A DNA stretch of 64,000 nucleotides, taken from Peronospora farinosa. Its lineage: Eukaryota; Oomycota; Peronosporomycetes; Peronosporales; Peronosporaceae. Position numbers and translations under genes: made by a program. Of the stretch, positions 1-12,504 are shown in pieces (position 1 is the stretch's first letter; each line of letters opens with the position of its first letter). The notes below the pieces were generated by a model. That model did not search any database and was not told the DNA's origin. It worked only from the letters and a program-made list of their open reading frames with translations. The DNA is taken from NCBI GenBank assembly GCA_947646735.1, contig CANTFK010000304.1:1-64000 (forward strand). Reading direction: 5' to 3'.

Positions 1-1
1 T

Positions 2-74
2 TCTCCTATAGCTCAGTTGGTAGAGCGTGCGGCTGTTAACCTCAAGGTCGCTGGTTCAAACCCAGCTGGGAGAG
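2..74 (+). tRNA. tRNA-Asn(GUU), copy 1
   Basis: The 73 nt fold as a standard cloverleaf. The acceptor stem pairs 2-8 with 67-73 (one G-U), the D arm is 11-26, the anticodon loop 33-39 has GTT at 35-37, the T arm is 50-66, and G74 is the discriminator. CCA is not encoded and there is no intron. The A box is 9-20 (TAGCTCAGTTGG) and the B box is 53-63 (GGTTCAAACCC). The anticodon stem 28-32/40-44 has a C30-T42 mismatch where a G at 42 would give perfect pairing. A T4 run at 79-82 is the likely Pol III terminator. The anticodon identifies asparagine. All other copies appear identical across the 73 nt, as translations of the region in two frames never differ. Confidence 0.95.
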
Positions 75-78
75 CTTC

Positions 79-82
79 TTTT
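79..82 (+). terminator. Pol III T4 terminator of tRNA copy 1
   Basis: TTTT begins five bases after the discriminator base and recurs at the same offset in 47 of 53 units; the other six have TTT. Backup T-runs on the same strand exist in every unit: TTTT at about 172-175 and TTTTT at about 310-314 of unit 1. Read-through from a T3 unit could still stop there. Confidence 0.8.
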
Positions 83-778
83 ACACACACCACGCATGCA
101 CAACCAAGCCCGACCGATAAGACTCGCACACGGCCTGTTTACTCGTCCACGGTCTGTTTACTCGCTCACGGCTTTTAGATGCACTACCGCACTCCACCCT
201 CGCTGCAGTCTAGCCTTGCGAGCATGTTGTTCCGAGCGACATGTACGCTACTATCGAATCGCTGGCTAGCTCACCTTGCTACTCGCGATGATGTTATGTT
301 CGCTCGGCCTCTTTTTCACTACAGATCGGTGTCATTATTCTAAACGCCCAATACATATCGACGGCGTGACAACCGTATCTACGGCGTGACAATTGTAGCT
401 GGTCGAGCACCAGATGTCAGGTATGAACAGTGACCATCGGCATAGAAATATCGTTTTGTAGACGCGTGGTGCGAGCGGGAGTGGCAATCTTAGTCGTGGC
501 AGTATTGAAAGACGTGGTTGCTAGACTGGATACGTCGCTGGTGAACGTTTCCGTGTGTTGCTAGTTAAGGGTGAGATGGATGTCAGTAGTGTTTGAGGTC
601 AATGTTTGAGGCGTGACTGGATAGTGGTGCGAGTTTGAGCAGACGAGAGGGTACTCCGAGCAGGATGATATGGCAGGCGAATCGCTTCGTGTACGGAGAA
701 GCGGTGTTTGTTTGCGCGTGTGTGTGCTTGGGCGTATGTAGATTTGTGTACGGGGAGTGTCGGACGACGTGTCGTGCT

Positions 779-851
779 TCTCCTATAGCTCAGTTGGTAG
801 AGCGTGCGGCTGTTAACCTCAAGGTCGCTGGTTCAAACCCAGCTGGGAGAG
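779..851 (+). tRNA. tRNA-Asn(GUU), copy 2
   Basis: Same gene as copy 1, with a T4 terminator at 856-859. The spacer before it carries the minority A at about 750. Confidence 0.95.
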
Positions 852-1555
852 CTTCTTTTACACACACCACGCATGCACAACCAAGCCCGACCGATAAGAC
901 TCGCACACGGCCTGTTTACTCGTCCACGGTCTGTTTACTCGCTCACGGCTTTTAGATGCACTACCGCACTCCACCCTCGCTGCAGTCTAGCCTTGCGAGC
1001 ATGTTGTTCCGAGCGACATGTACGCTACTATCGAATCGCTGGCTAGCTCACCTTGCTACTCGCGATGATGTTATGTTCGCTCGGCCTCTTTTTCACTACA
1101 GATCGGTGTCATTATTCTAAACGCCCAATACATATCGACGGCGTGACAACCGTATCTACGGCGTGACAATTGTAGCTGGTCGAGCACCAGATGTCAGGTA
1201 TGAACAGTGACCATCGGCATAGAAATATCGTTTTGTAGACGCGTGGTGCGAGCGGGAGTGGCAATCTTAGTCGTGGCAGTATTGAAAGACGTGGTTGCTA
1301 GACTGGATACGTCGCTGGTGAACGTTTCCGTGTGTTGCTAGTTAAGGGTGAGATGGATGTCAGTAGTGTTTGAGGTCAATGTTTGAGGCGTGACTGGATA
1401 GTGGTGCGAGTTTGAGCAGACGAGAGGGTACTCCGAGCAGGATGATATGGCAGGCGAATCGCTTCGTGTACGGAGAAGCGGTGTTTGTTTGCGCGTGTGT
1501 GTGCTTGGGCGTATGTAGATTTGTGTGCGGGGAGTGTCGGACGACGTGTCGTGCT

Positions 1556-1628
1556 TCTCCTATAGCTCAGTTGGTAGAGCGTGCGGCTGTTAACCTCAAG
1601 GTCGCTGGTTCAAACCCAGCTGGGAGAG
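1556..1628 (+). tRNA. tRNA-Asn(GUU), copy 3
   Basis: Identical gene, T4 terminator. Confidence 0.95.
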
Positions 1629-2332
1629 CTTCTTTTACACACACCACGCATGCACAACCAAGCCCGACCGATAAGACTCGCACACGGCCTGTTTACTCGT
1701 CCACGGTCTGTTTACTCGCTCACGGCTTTTAGATGCACTACCGCACTCCACCCTCGCTGCAGTCTAGCCTTGCGAGCATGTTGTTCCGAGCGACATGTAC
1801 GCTACTATCGAATCGCTGGCTAGCTCACCTTGCTACTCGCGATGATGTTATGTTCGCTCGGCCTCTTTTTCACTACAGATCGGTGTCATTATTCTAAACG
1901 CCCAATACATATCGACGGCGTGACAACCGTATCTACGGCGTGACAATTGTAGCTGGTCGAGCACCAGATGTCAGGTATGAACAGTGACCATCGGCATAGA
2001 AATATCGTTTTGTAGACGCGTGGTGCGAGCGGGAGTGGCAATCTTAGTCGTGGCAGTATTGAAAGACGTGGTTGCTAGACTGGATACGTCGCTGGTGAAC
2101 GTTTCCGTGTGTTGCTAGTTAAGGGTGAGATGGATGTCAGTAGTGTTTGAGGTCAATGTTTGAGGCGTGACTGGATAGTGGTGCGAGTTTGAGCAGACGA
2201 GAGGGTACTCCGAGCAGGATGATATGGCAGGCGAATCGCTTCGTGTACGGAGAAGCGGTGTTTGTTTGCGCGTGTGTGTGCTTGGGCGTATGTAGATTTG
2301 TGTACGGGGAGTGTCGGACGACGTGTCGTGCT

Positions 2333-2405
2333 TCTCCTATAGCTCAGTTGGTAGAGCGTGCGGCTGTTAACCTCAAGGTCGCTGGTTCAAACCCAGCTGG
2401 GAGAG
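2333..2405 (+). tRNA. tRNA-Asn(GUU), copy 4
   Basis: Identical gene, T4 terminator. The preceding spacer has the minority A at about 2304. Confidence 0.95.
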
Positions 2406-3109
2406 CTTCTTTTACACACACCACGCATGCACAACCAAGCCCGACCGATAAGACTCGCACACGGCCTGTTTACTCGTCCACGGTCTGTTTACTCGCTCAC
2501 GGCTTTTAGATGCACTACCGCACTCCACCCTCGCTGCAGTCTAGCCTTGCGAGCATGTTGTTCCGAGCGACATGTACGCTACTATCGAATCGCTGGCTAG
2601 CTCACCTTGCTACTCGCGATGATGTTATGTTCGCTCGGCCTCTTTTTCACTACAGATCGGTGTCATTATTCTAAACGCCCAATACATATCGACGGCGTGA
2701 CAACCGTATCTACGGCGTGACAATTGTAGCTGGTCGAGCACCAGATGTCAGGTATGAACAGTGACCATCGGCATAGAAATATCGTTTTGTAGACGCGTGG
2801 TGCGAGCGGGAGTGGCAATCTTAGTCGTGGCAGTATTGAAAGACGTGGTTGCTAGACTGGATACGTCGCTGGTGAACGTTTCCGTGTGTTGCTAGTTAAG
2901 GGTGAGATGGATGTCAGTAGTGTTTGAGGTCAATGTTTGAGGCGTGACTGGATAGTGGTGCGAGTTTGAGCAGACGAGAGGGTACTCCGAGCAGGATGAT
3001 ATGGCAGGCGAATCGCTTCGTGTACGGAGAAGCGGTGTTTGTTTGCGCGTGTGTGTGCTTGGGCGTATGTAGATTTGTGTGCGGGGAGTGTCGGACGACG
3101 TGTCGTGCT

Positions 3110-3182
3110 TCTCCTATAGCTCAGTTGGTAGAGCGTGCGGCTGTTAACCTCAAGGTCGCTGGTTCAAACCCAGCTGGGAGAG
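3110..3182 (+). tRNA. tRNA-Asn(GUU), copy 5
   Basis: Identical gene, T4 terminator. Confidence 0.95.
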
Positions 3183-3886
3183 CTTCTTTTACACACACCA
3201 CGCATGCACAACCAAGCCCGACCGATAAGACTCGCACACGGCCTGTTTACTCGTCCACGGTCTGTTTACTCGCTCACGGCTTTTAGATGCACTACCGCAC
3301 TCCACCCTCGCTGCAGTCTAGCCTTGCGAGCATGTTGTTCCGAGCGACATGTACGCTACTATCGAATCGCTGGCTAGCTCACCTTGCTACTCGCGATGAT
3401 GTTATGTTCGCTCGGCCTCTTTTTCACTACAGATCGGTGTCATTATTCTAAACGCCCAATACATATCGACGGCGTGACAACCGTATCTACGGCGTGACAA
3501 TTGTAGCTGGTCGAGCACCAGATGTCAGGTATGAACAGTGACCATCGGCATAGAAATATCGTTTTGTAGACGCGTGGTGCGAGCGGGAGTGGCAATCTTA
3601 GTCGTGGCAGTATTGAAAGACGTGGTTGCTAGACTGGATACGTCGCTGGTGAACGTTTCCGTGTGTTGCTAGTTAAGGGTGAGATGGATGTCAGTAGTGT
3701 TTGAGGTCAATGTTTGAGGCGTGACTGGATAGTGGTGCGAGTTTGAGCAGACGAGAGGGTACTCCGAGCAGGATGATATGGCAGGCGAATCGCTTCGTGT
3801 ACGGAGAAGCGGTGTTTGTTTGCGCGTGTGTGTGCTTGGGCGTATGTAGATTTGTGTGCGGGGAGTGTCGGACGACGTGTCGTGCT

Positions 3887-3959
3887 TCTCCTATAGCTCA
3901 GTTGGTAGAGCGTGCGGCTGTTAACCTCAAGGTCGCTGGTTCAAACCCAGCTGGGAGAG
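3887..3959 (+). tRNA. tRNA-Asn(GUU), copy 6
   Basis: Identical gene, T4 terminator. Confidence 0.95.
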
Positions 3960-4663
3960 CTTCTTTTACACACACCACGCATGCACAACCAAGCCCGACC
4001 GATAAGACTCGCACACGGCCTGTTTACTCGTCCACGGTCTGTTTACTCGCTCACGGCTTTTAGATGCACTACCGCACTCCACCCTCGCTGCAGTCTAGCC
4101 TTGCGAGCATGTTGTTCCGAGCGACATGTACGCTACTATCGAATCGCTGGCTAGCTCACCTTGCTACTCGCGATGATGTTATGTTCGCTCGGCCTCTTTT
4201 TCACTACAGATCGGTGTCATTATTCTAAACGCCCAATACATATCGACGGCGTGACAACCGTATCTACGGCGTGACAATTGTAGCTGGTCGAGCACCAGAT
4301 GTCAGGTATGAACAGTGACCATCGGCATAGAAATATCGTTTTGTAGACGCGTGGTGCGAGCGGGAGTGGCAATCTTAGTCGTGGCAGTATTGAAAGACGT
4401 GGTTGCTAGACTGGATACGTCGCTGGTGAACGTTTCCGTGTGTTGCTAGTTAAGGGTGAGATGGATGTCAGTAGTGTTTGAGGTCAATGTTTGAGGCGTG
4501 ACTGGATAGTGGTGCGAGTTTGAGCAGACGAGAGGGTACTCCGAGCAGGATGATATGGCAGGCGAATCGCTTCGTGTACGGAGAAGCGGTGTTTGTTTGC
4601 GCGTGTGTGTGCTTGGGCGTATGTAGATTTGTGTGCGGGGAGTGTCGGACGACGTGTCGTGCT

Positions 4664-4736
4664 TCTCCTATAGCTCAGTTGGTAGAGCGTGCGGCTGTTA
4701 ACCTCAAGGTCGCTGGTTCAAACCCAGCTGGGAGAG
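4664..4736 (+). tRNA. tRNA-Asn(GUU), copy 7
   Basis: Identical gene, T4 terminator. Confidence 0.95.
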
Positions 4737-5440
4737 CTTCTTTTACACACACCACGCATGCACAACCAAGCCCGACCGATAAGACTCGCACACGGCCTGT
4801 TTACTCGTCCACGGTCTGTTTACTCGCTCACGGCTTTTAGATGCACTACCGCACTCCACCCTCGCTGCAGTCTAGCCTTGCGAGCATGTTGTTCCGAGCG
4901 ACATGTACGCTACTATCGAATCGCTGGCTAGCTCACCTTGCTACTCGCGATGATGTTATGTTCGCTCGGCCTCTTTTTCACTACAGATCGGTGTCATTAT
5001 TCTAAACGCCCAATACATATCGACGGCGTGACAACCGTATCTACGGCGTGACAATTGTAGCTGGTCGAGCACCAGATGTCAGGTATGAACAGTGACCATC
5101 GGCATAGAAATATCGTTTTGTAGACGCGTGGTGCGAGCGGGAGTGGCAATCTTAGTCGTGGCAGTATTGAAAGACGTGGTTGCTAGACTGGATACGTCGC
5201 TGGTGAACGTTTCCGTGTGTTGCTAGTTAAGGGTGAGATGGATGTCAGTAGTGTTTGAGGTCAATGTTTGAGGCGTGACTGGATAGTGGTGCGAGTTTGA
5301 GCAGACGAGAGGGTACTCCGAGCAGGATGATATGGCAGGCGAATCGCTTCGTGTACGGAGAAGCGGTGTTTGTTTGCGCGTGTGTGTGCTTGGGCGTATG
5401 TAGATTTGTGTGCGGGGAGTGTCGGACGACGTGTCGTGCT

Positions 5441-5513
5441 TCTCCTATAGCTCAGTTGGTAGAGCGTGCGGCTGTTAACCTCAAGGTCGCTGGTTCAAAC
5501 CCAGCTGGGAGAG
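5441..5513 (+). tRNA. tRNA-Asn(GUU), copy 8
   Basis: Identical gene, T4 terminator. Confidence 0.95.
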
Positions 5514-6217
5514 CTTCTTTTACACACACCACGCATGCACAACCAAGCCCGACCGATAAGACTCGCACACGGCCTGTTTACTCGTCCACGGTCTGTTTAC
5601 TCGCTCACGGCTTTTAGATGCACTACCGCACTCCACCCTCGCTGCAGTCTAGCCTTGCGAGCATGTTGTTCCGAGCGACATGTACGCTACTATCGAATCG
5701 CTGGCTAGCTCACCTTGCTACTCGCGATGATGTTATGTTCGCTCGGCCTCTTTTTCACTACAGATCGGTGTCATTATTCTAAACGCCCAATACATATCGA
5801 CGGCGTGACAACCGTATCTACGGCGTGACAATTGTAGCTGGTCGAGCACCAGATGTCAGGTATGAACAGTGACCATCGGCATAGAAATATCGTTTTGTAG
5901 ACGCGTGGTGCGAGCGGGAGTGGCAATCTTAGTCGTGGCAGTATTGAAAGACGTGGTTGCTAGACTGGATACGTCGCTGGTGAACGTTTCCGTGTGTTGC
6001 TAGTTAAGGGTGAGATGGATGTCAGTAGTGTTTGAGGTCAATGTTTGAGGCGTGACTGGATAGTGGTGCGAGTTTGAGCAGACGAGAGGGTACTCCGAGC
6101 AGGATGATATGGCAGGCGAATCGCTTCGTGTACGGAGAAGCGGTGTTTGTTTGCGCGTGTGTGTGCTTGGGCGTATGTAGATTTGTGTGCGGGGAGTGTC
6201 GGACGACGTGTCGTGCT

Positions 6218-6290
6218 TCTCCTATAGCTCAGTTGGTAGAGCGTGCGGCTGTTAACCTCAAGGTCGCTGGTTCAAACCCAGCTGGGAGAG
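6218..6290 (+). tRNA. tRNA-Asn(GUU), copy 9, shortened terminator
   Basis: Identical gene, but the T-run behind it is T3 (one T deleted), so this unit is 776 bp and lacks the usual minimal T4 terminator. Confidence 0.93.
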
Positions 6291-6993
6291 CTTCTTTACA
6301 CACACCACGCATGCACAACCAAGCCCGACCGATAAGACTCGCACACGGCCTGTTTACTCGTCCACGGTCTGTTTACTCGCTCACGGCTTTTAGATGCACT
6401 ACCGCACTCCACCCTCGCTGCAGTCTAGCCTTGCGAGCATGTTGTTCCGAGCGACATGTACGCTACTATCGAATCGCTGGCTAGCTCACCTTGCTACTCG
6501 CGATGATGTTATGTTCGCTCGGCCTCTTTTTCACTACAGATCGGTGTCATTATTCTAAACGCCCAATACATATCGACGGCGTGACAACCGTATCTACGGC
6601 GTGACAATTGTAGCTGGTCGAGCACCAGATGTCAGGTATGAACAGTGACCATCGGCATAGAAATATCGTTTTGTAGACGCGTGGTGCGAGCGGGAGTGGC
6701 AATCTTAGTCGTGGCAGTATTGAAAGACGTGGTTGCTAGACTGGATACGTCGCTGGTGAACGTTTCCGTGTGTTGCTAGTTAAGGGTGAGATGGATGTCA
6801 GTAGTGTTTGAGGTCAATGTTTGAGGCGTGACTGGATAGTGGTGCGAGTTTGAGCAGACGAGAGGGTACTCCGAGCAGGATGATATGGCAGGCGAATCGC
6901 TTCGTGTACGGAGAAGCGGTGTTTGTTTGCGCGTGTGTGTGCTTGGGCGTATGTAGATTTGTGTGCGGGGAGTGTCGGACGACGTGTCGTGCT

Positions 6994-7066
6994 TCTCCTA
7001 TAGCTCAGTTGGTAGAGCGTGCGGCTGTTAACCTCAAGGTCGCTGGTTCAAACCCAGCTGGGAGAG
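6994..7066 (+). tRNA. tRNA-Asn(GUU), copy 10
   Basis: Identical gene, T4 terminator. Confidence 0.95.
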
Positions 7067-7770
7067 CTTCTTTTACACACACCACGCATGCACAACCAAG
7101 CCCGACCGATAAGACTCGCACACGGCCTGTTTACTCGTCCACGGTCTGTTTACTCGCTCACGGCTTTTAGATGCACTACCGCACTCCACCCTCGCTGCAG
7201 TCTAGCCTTGCGAGCATGTTGTTCCGAGCGACATGTACGCTACTATCGAATCGCTGGCTAGCTCACCTTGCTACTCGCGATGATGTTATGTTCGCTCGGC
7301 CTCTTTTTCACTACAGATCGGTGTCATTATTCTAAACGCCCAATACATATCGACGGCGTGACAACCGTATCTACGGCGTGACAATTGTAGCTGGTCGAGC
7401 ACCAGATGTCAGGTATGAACAGTGACCATCGGCATAGAAATATCGTTTTGTAGACGCGTGGTGCGAGCGGGAGTGGCAATCTTAGTCGTGGCAGTATTGA
7501 AAGACGTGGTTGCTAGACTGGATACGTCGCTGGTGAACGTTTCCGTGTGTTGCTAGTTAAGGGTGAGATGGATGTCAGTAGTGTTTGAGGTCAATGTTTG
7601 AGGCGTGACTGGATAGTGGTGCGAGTTTGAGCAGACGAGAGGGTACTCCGAGCAGGATGATATGGCAGGCGAATCGCTTCGTGTACGGAGAAGCGGTGTT
7701 TGTTTGCGCGTGTGTGTGCTTGGGCGTATGTAGATTTGTGTGCGGGGAGTGTCGGACGACGTGTCGTGCT

Positions 7771-7843
7771 TCTCCTATAGCTCAGTTGGTAGAGCGTGCG
7801 GCTGTTAACCTCAAGGTCGCTGGTTCAAACCCAGCTGGGAGAG
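7771..7843 (+). tRNA. tRNA-Asn(GUU), copy 11
   Basis: Identical gene, T4 terminator. Confidence 0.95.
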
Positions 7844-8547
7844 CTTCTTTTACACACACCACGCATGCACAACCAAGCCCGACCGATAAGACTCGCACAC
7901 GGCCTGTTTACTCGTCCACGGTCTGTTTACTCGCTCACGGCTTTTAGATGCACTACCGCACTCCACCCTCGCTGCAGTCTAGCCTTGCGAGCATGTTGTT
8001 CCGAGCGACATGTACGCTACTATCGAATCGCTGGCTAGCTCACCTTGCTACTCGCGATGATGTTATGTTCGCTCGGCCTCTTTTTCACTACAGATCGGTG
8101 TCATTATTCTAAACGCCCAATACATATCGACGGCGTGACAACCGTATCTACGGCGTGACAATTGTAGCTGGTCGAGCACCAGATGTCAGGTATGAACAGT
8201 GACCATCGGCATAGAAATATCGTTTTGTAGACGCGTGGTGCGAGCGGGAGTGGCAATCTTAGTCGTGGCAGTATTGAAAGACGTGGTTGCTAGACTGGAT
8301 ACGTCGCTGGTGAACGTTTCCGTGTGTTGCTAGTTAAGGGTGAGATGGATGTCAGTAGTGTTTGAGGTCAATGTTTGAGGCGTGACTGGATAGTGGTGCG
8401 AGTTTGAGCAGACGAGAGGGTACTCCGAGCAGGATGATATGGCAGGCGAATCGCTTCGTGTACGGAGAAGCGGTGTTTGTTTGCGCGTGTGTGTGCTTGG
8501 GCGTATGTAGATTTGTGTGCGGGGAGTGTCGGACGACGTGTCGTGCT

Positions 8548-8620
8548 TCTCCTATAGCTCAGTTGGTAGAGCGTGCGGCTGTTAACCTCAAGGTCGCTGG
8601 TTCAAACCCAGCTGGGAGAG
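8548..8620 (+). tRNA. tRNA-Asn(GUU), copy 12
   Basis: Identical gene, T4 terminator. Confidence 0.95.
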
Positions 8621-9324
8621 CTTCTTTTACACACACCACGCATGCACAACCAAGCCCGACCGATAAGACTCGCACACGGCCTGTTTACTCGTCCACGGTC
8701 TGTTTACTCGCTCACGGCTTTTAGATGCACTACCGCACTCCACCCTCGCTGCAGTCTAGCCTTGCGAGCATGTTGTTCCGAGCGACATGTACGCTACTAT
8801 CGAATCGCTGGCTAGCTCACCTTGCTACTCGCGATGATGTTATGTTCGCTCGGCCTCTTTTTCACTACAGATCGGTGTCATTATTCTAAACGCCCAATAC
8901 ATATCGACGGCGTGACAACCGTATCTACGGCGTGACAATTGTAGCTGGTCGAGCACCAGATGTCAGGTATGAACAGTGACCATCGGCATAGAAATATCGT
9001 TTTGTAGACGCGTGGTGCGAGCGGGAGTGGCAATCTTAGTCGTGGCAGTATTGAAAGACGTGGTTGCTAGACTGGATACGTCGCTGGTGAACGTTTCCGT
9101 GTGTTGCTAGTTAAGGGTGAGATGGATGTCAGTAGTGTTTGAGGTCAATGTTTGAGGCGTGACTGGATAGTGGTGCGAGTTTGAGCAGACGAGAGGGTAC
9201 TCCGAGCAGGATGATATGGCAGGCGAATCGCTTCGTGTACGGAGAAGCGGTGTTTGTTTGCGCGTGTGTGTGCTTGGGCGTATGTAGATTTGTGTGCGGG
9301 GAGTGTCGGACGACGTGTCGTGCT

Positions 9325-9397
9325 TCTCCTATAGCTCAGTTGGTAGAGCGTGCGGCTGTTAACCTCAAGGTCGCTGGTTCAAACCCAGCTGGGAGAG
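9325..9397 (+). tRNA. tRNA-Asn(GUU), copy 13
   Basis: Identical gene, T4 terminator. The spacer behind it has a paired variant (T near 9844 and T near 9880) shared only with the spacer behind copy 50. Confidence 0.95.
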
Positions 9398-10101
9398 CTT
9401 CTTTTACACACACCACGCATGCACAACCAAGCCCGACCGATAAGACTCGCACACGGCCTGTTTACTCGTCCACGGTCTGTTTACTCGCTCACGGCTTTTA
9501 GATGCACTACCGCACTCCACCCTCGCTGCAGTCTAGCCTTGCGAGCATGTTGTTCCGAGCGACATGTACGCTACTATCGAATCGCTGGCTAGCTCACCTT
9601 GCTACTCGCGATGATGTTATGTTCGCTCGGCCTCTTTTTCACTACAGATCGGTGTCATTATTCTAAACGCCCAATACATATCGACGGCGTGACAACCGTA
9701 TCTACGGCGTGACAATTGTAGCTGGTCGAGCACCAGATGTCAGGTATGAACAGTGACCATCGGCATAGAAATATCGTTTTGTAGACGCGTGGTGCGAGCG
9801 GGAGTGGCAATCTTAGTCGTGGCAGTATTGAAAGACGTGGTTGTTAGACTGGATACGTCGCTGGTGAACGTTTCCGTGTTTTGCTAGTTAAGGGTGAGAT
9901 GGATGTCAGTAGTGTTTGAGGTCAATGTTTGAGGCGTGACTGGATAGTGGTGCGAGTTTGAGCAGACGAGAGGGTACTCCGAGCAGGATGATATGGCAGG
10001 CGAATCGCTTCGTGTACGGAGAAGCGGTGTTTGTTTGCGCGTGTGTGTGCTTGGGCGTATGTAGATTTGTGTGCGGGGAGTGTCGGACGACGTGTCGTGC
10101 T

Positions 10102-10174
10102 TCTCCTATAGCTCAGTTGGTAGAGCGTGCGGCTGTTAACCTCAAGGTCGCTGGTTCAAACCCAGCTGGGAGAG
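10102..10174 (+). tRNA. tRNA-Asn(GUU), copy 14
   Basis: Identical gene, T4 terminator. Confidence 0.95.
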
Positions 10175-10878
10175 CTTCTTTTACACACACCACGCATGCA
10201 CAACCAAGCCCGACCGATAAGACTCGCACACGGCCTGTTTACTCGTCCACGGTCTGTTTACTCGCTCACGGCTTTTAGATGCACTACCGCACTCCACCCT
10301 CGCTGCAGTCTAGCCTTGCGAGCATGTTGTTCCGAGCGACATGTACGCTACTATCGAATCGCTGGCTAGCTCACCTTGCTACTCGCGATGATGTTATGTT
10401 CGCTCGGCCTCTTTTTCACTACAGATCGGTGTCATTATTCTAAACGCCCAATACATATCGACGGCGTGACAACCGTATCTACGGCGTGACAATTGTAGCT
10501 GGTCGAGCACCAGATGTCAGGTATGAACAGTGACCATCGGCATAGAAATATCGTTTTGTAGACGCGTGGTGCGAGCGGGAGTGGCAATCTTAGTCGTGGC
10601 AGTATTGAAAGACGTGGTTGCTAGACTGGATACGTCGCTGGTGAACGTTTCCGTGTGTTGCTAGTTAAGGGTGAGATGGATGTCAGTAGTGTTTGAGGTC
10701 AATGTTTGAGGCGTGACTGGATAGTGGTGCGAGTTTGAGCAGACGAGAGGGTACTCCGAGCAGGATGATATGGCAGGCGAATCGCTTCGTGTACGGAGAA
10801 GCGGTGTTTGTTTGCGCGTGTGTGTGCTTGGGCGTATGTAGATTTGTGTGCGGGGAGTGTCGGACGACGTGTCGTGCT

Positions 10879-10951
10879 TCTCCTATAGCTCAGTTGGTAG
10901 AGCGTGCGGCTGTTAACCTCAAGGTCGCTGGTTCAAACCCAGCTGGGAGAG
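10879..10951 (+). tRNA. tRNA-Asn(GUU), copy 15, shortened terminator
   Basis: Identical gene; T3 instead of T4 downstream (776-bp unit). Confidence 0.93.
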
Positions 10952-11654
10952 CTTCTTTACACACACCACGCATGCACAACCAAGCCCGACCGATAAGACT
11001 CGCACACGGCCTGTTTACTCGTCCACGGTCTGTTTACTCGCTCACGGCTTTTAGATGCACTACCGCACTCCACCCTCGCTGCAGTCTAGCCTTGCGAGCA
11101 TGTTGTTCCGAGCGACATGTACGCTACTATCGAATCGCTGGCTAGCTCACCTTGCTACTCGCGATGATGTTATGTTCGCTCGGCCTCTTTTTCACTACAG
11201 ATCGGTGTCATTATTCTAAACGCCCAATACATATCGACGGCGTGACAACCGTATCTACGGCGTGACAATTGTAGCTGGTCGAGCACCAGATGTCAGGTAT
11301 GAACAGTGACCATCGGCATAGAAATATCGTTTTGTAGACGCGTGGTGCGAGCGGGAGTGGCAATCTTAGTCGTGGCAGTATTGAAAGACGTGGTTGCTAG
11401 ACTGGATACGTCGCTGGTGAACGTTTCCGTGTGTTGCTAGTTAAGGGTGAGATGGATGTCAGTAGTGTTTGAGGTCAATGTTTGAGGCGTGACTGGATAG
11501 TGGTGCGAGTTTGAGCAGACGAGAGGGTACTCCGAGCAGGATGATATGGCAGGCGAATCGCTTCGTGTACGGAGAAGCGGTGTTTGTTTGCGCGTGTGTG
11601 TGCTTGGGCGTATGTAGATTTGTGTGCGGGGAGTGTCGGACGACGTGTCGTGCT

Positions 11655-11727
11655 TCTCCTATAGCTCAGTTGGTAGAGCGTGCGGCTGTTAACCTCAAGG
11701 TCGCTGGTTCAAACCCAGCTGGGAGAG
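11655..11727 (+). tRNA. tRNA-Asn(GUU), copy 16
   Basis: Identical gene, T4 terminator. Confidence 0.95.
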
Positions 11728-12431
11728 CTTCTTTTACACACACCACGCATGCACAACCAAGCCCGACCGATAAGACTCGCACACGGCCTGTTTACTCGTC
11801 CACGGTCTGTTTACTCGCTCACGGCTTTTAGATGCACTACCGCACTCCACCCTCGCTGCAGTCTAGCCTTGCGAGCATGTTGTTCCGAGCGACATGTACG
11901 CTACTATCGAATCGCTGGCTAGCTCACCTTGCTACTCGCGATGATGTTATGTTCGCTCGGCCTCTTTTTCACTACAGATCGGTGTCATTATTCTAAACGC
12001 CCAATACATATCGACGGCGTGACAACCGTATCTACGGCGTGACAATTGTAGCTGGTCGAGCACCAGATGTCAGGTATGAACAGTGACCATCGGCATAGAA
12101 ATATCGTTTTGTAGACGCGTGGTGCGAGCGGGAGTGGCAATCTTAGTCGTGGCAGTATTGAAAGACGTGGTTGCTAGACTGGATACGTCGCTGGTGAACG
12201 TTTCCGTGTGTTGCTAGTTAAGGGTGAGATGGATGTCAGTAGTGTTTGAGGTCAATGTTTGAGGCGTGACTGGATAGTGGTGCGAGTTTGAGCAGACGAG
12301 AGGGTACTCCGAGCAGGATGATATGGCAGGCGAATCGCTTCGTGTACGGAGAAGCGGTGTTTGTTTGCGCGTGTGTGTGCTTGGGCGTATGTAGATTTGT
12401 GTGCGGGGAGTGTCGGACGACGTGTCGTGCT

Positions 12432-12504
12432 TCTCCTATAGCTCAGTTGGTAGAGCGTGCGGCTGTTAACCTCAAGGTCGCTGGTTCAAACCCAGCTGGG
12501 AGAG
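12432..12504 (+). tRNA. tRNA-Asn(GUU), copy 17
   Basis: Identical gene, T4 terminator. Confidence 0.95.
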
